A DNA stretch of 64,000 nt from contig LSRY02000049.1 in the NCBI GenBank assembly GCA_001643675.2, positions 62,001 to 126,000 on the forward strand, in the 5' to 3' direction. The notes under the pieces were generated by a model, which was not told the DNA's origin, made no database searches, and saw only the letters and a program-made list of their open reading frames with translations. The DNA comes from Monocercomonoides exilis (Eukaryota > Preaxostyla > Oxymonadida > Polymastigidae). Positions 63,923-64,000 of this stretch are shown one piece after another; the stretch's first letter is position 1, and every line of letters begins with the position of its first letter. Made by a program: the position numbers and the translations under genes.

Positions 63923-64000
63923 TTAATTTCGAACTGTTGACTTTTCCTTATATATTAAAAATATGATAAAATATCCAAAAAGTGGGAAGAAATAATTCAT

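Overview
This window is nuclear DNA of a unicellular eukaryote. The evidence is spliceosomal introns (mostly 55-200 nt, GT-AG), standard stop codons, and conserved eukaryotic genes: uL4/RPL4, ubiquitin E1, RNA polymerase II RPB2, CK2 beta, CCT eta, a TTLL1-type tubulin ligase and an ELAV-like RNA-binding protein. Long Ser, Glu and Lys tracts, a kinase joined to helical repeats, and SPRY-like domains with a 'HFF-DG/NG' core suggest a metamonad close to the oxymonads (Monocercomonoides/Blattamonas type). That placement is inference from resemblance, not a search result.

Layout. 1-9 kb: GC-rich gene bodies, namely the N-terminal part of a secreted GH31 alpha-glucosidase (-), a FAR-17a/AIG1-like membrane protein (+) and a nine-exon Ser/Thr kinase with coiled coil and ARM-like repeats (-). 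9-16 kb: a long coiled-coil protein (+) converging on RPL4 (-). 17-19 kb: a dead coiled-coil gene (-) with at least 14 in-frame stops. 19-21.6 kb: AT-rich spacer. 21.6-28.4 kb: a multi-exon RCC1-repeat protein (+) converging on an oversized importin-alpha-like protein (-) whose intron carries a long TAA microsatellite. 28.9-38.7 kb: UBA1 (-), a divergent TTLL1-like gene (+) and a double-SPRY protein (+). 40.3-48.6 kb: a 2,721-residue GRAM-VASt-TM protein (-), apparently a giant relative of the LAM/Aster sterol transporters. 49.6-60.9 kb: a poorly resolved membrane-protein locus (-), CK2 beta (+), RPB2 (+), an ELAV-like gene (-) and CCT7 (+). 61.4-64 kb: a candidate tiny three-exon gene, an apparently intact pogo-like transposase (-) and a palindromic sequence.

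The genes do not form a pathway. They are mainly housekeeping functions in transcription, translation, folding, ubiquitin and nuclear transport, with tubulin modification, signalling and lipid handling. Several divergent pairs have start codons 21-178 bp apart, so promoters must be very compact or shared. Exon joins given below were worked out by hand from reading-frame phase, GT/AG sites and family conservation.
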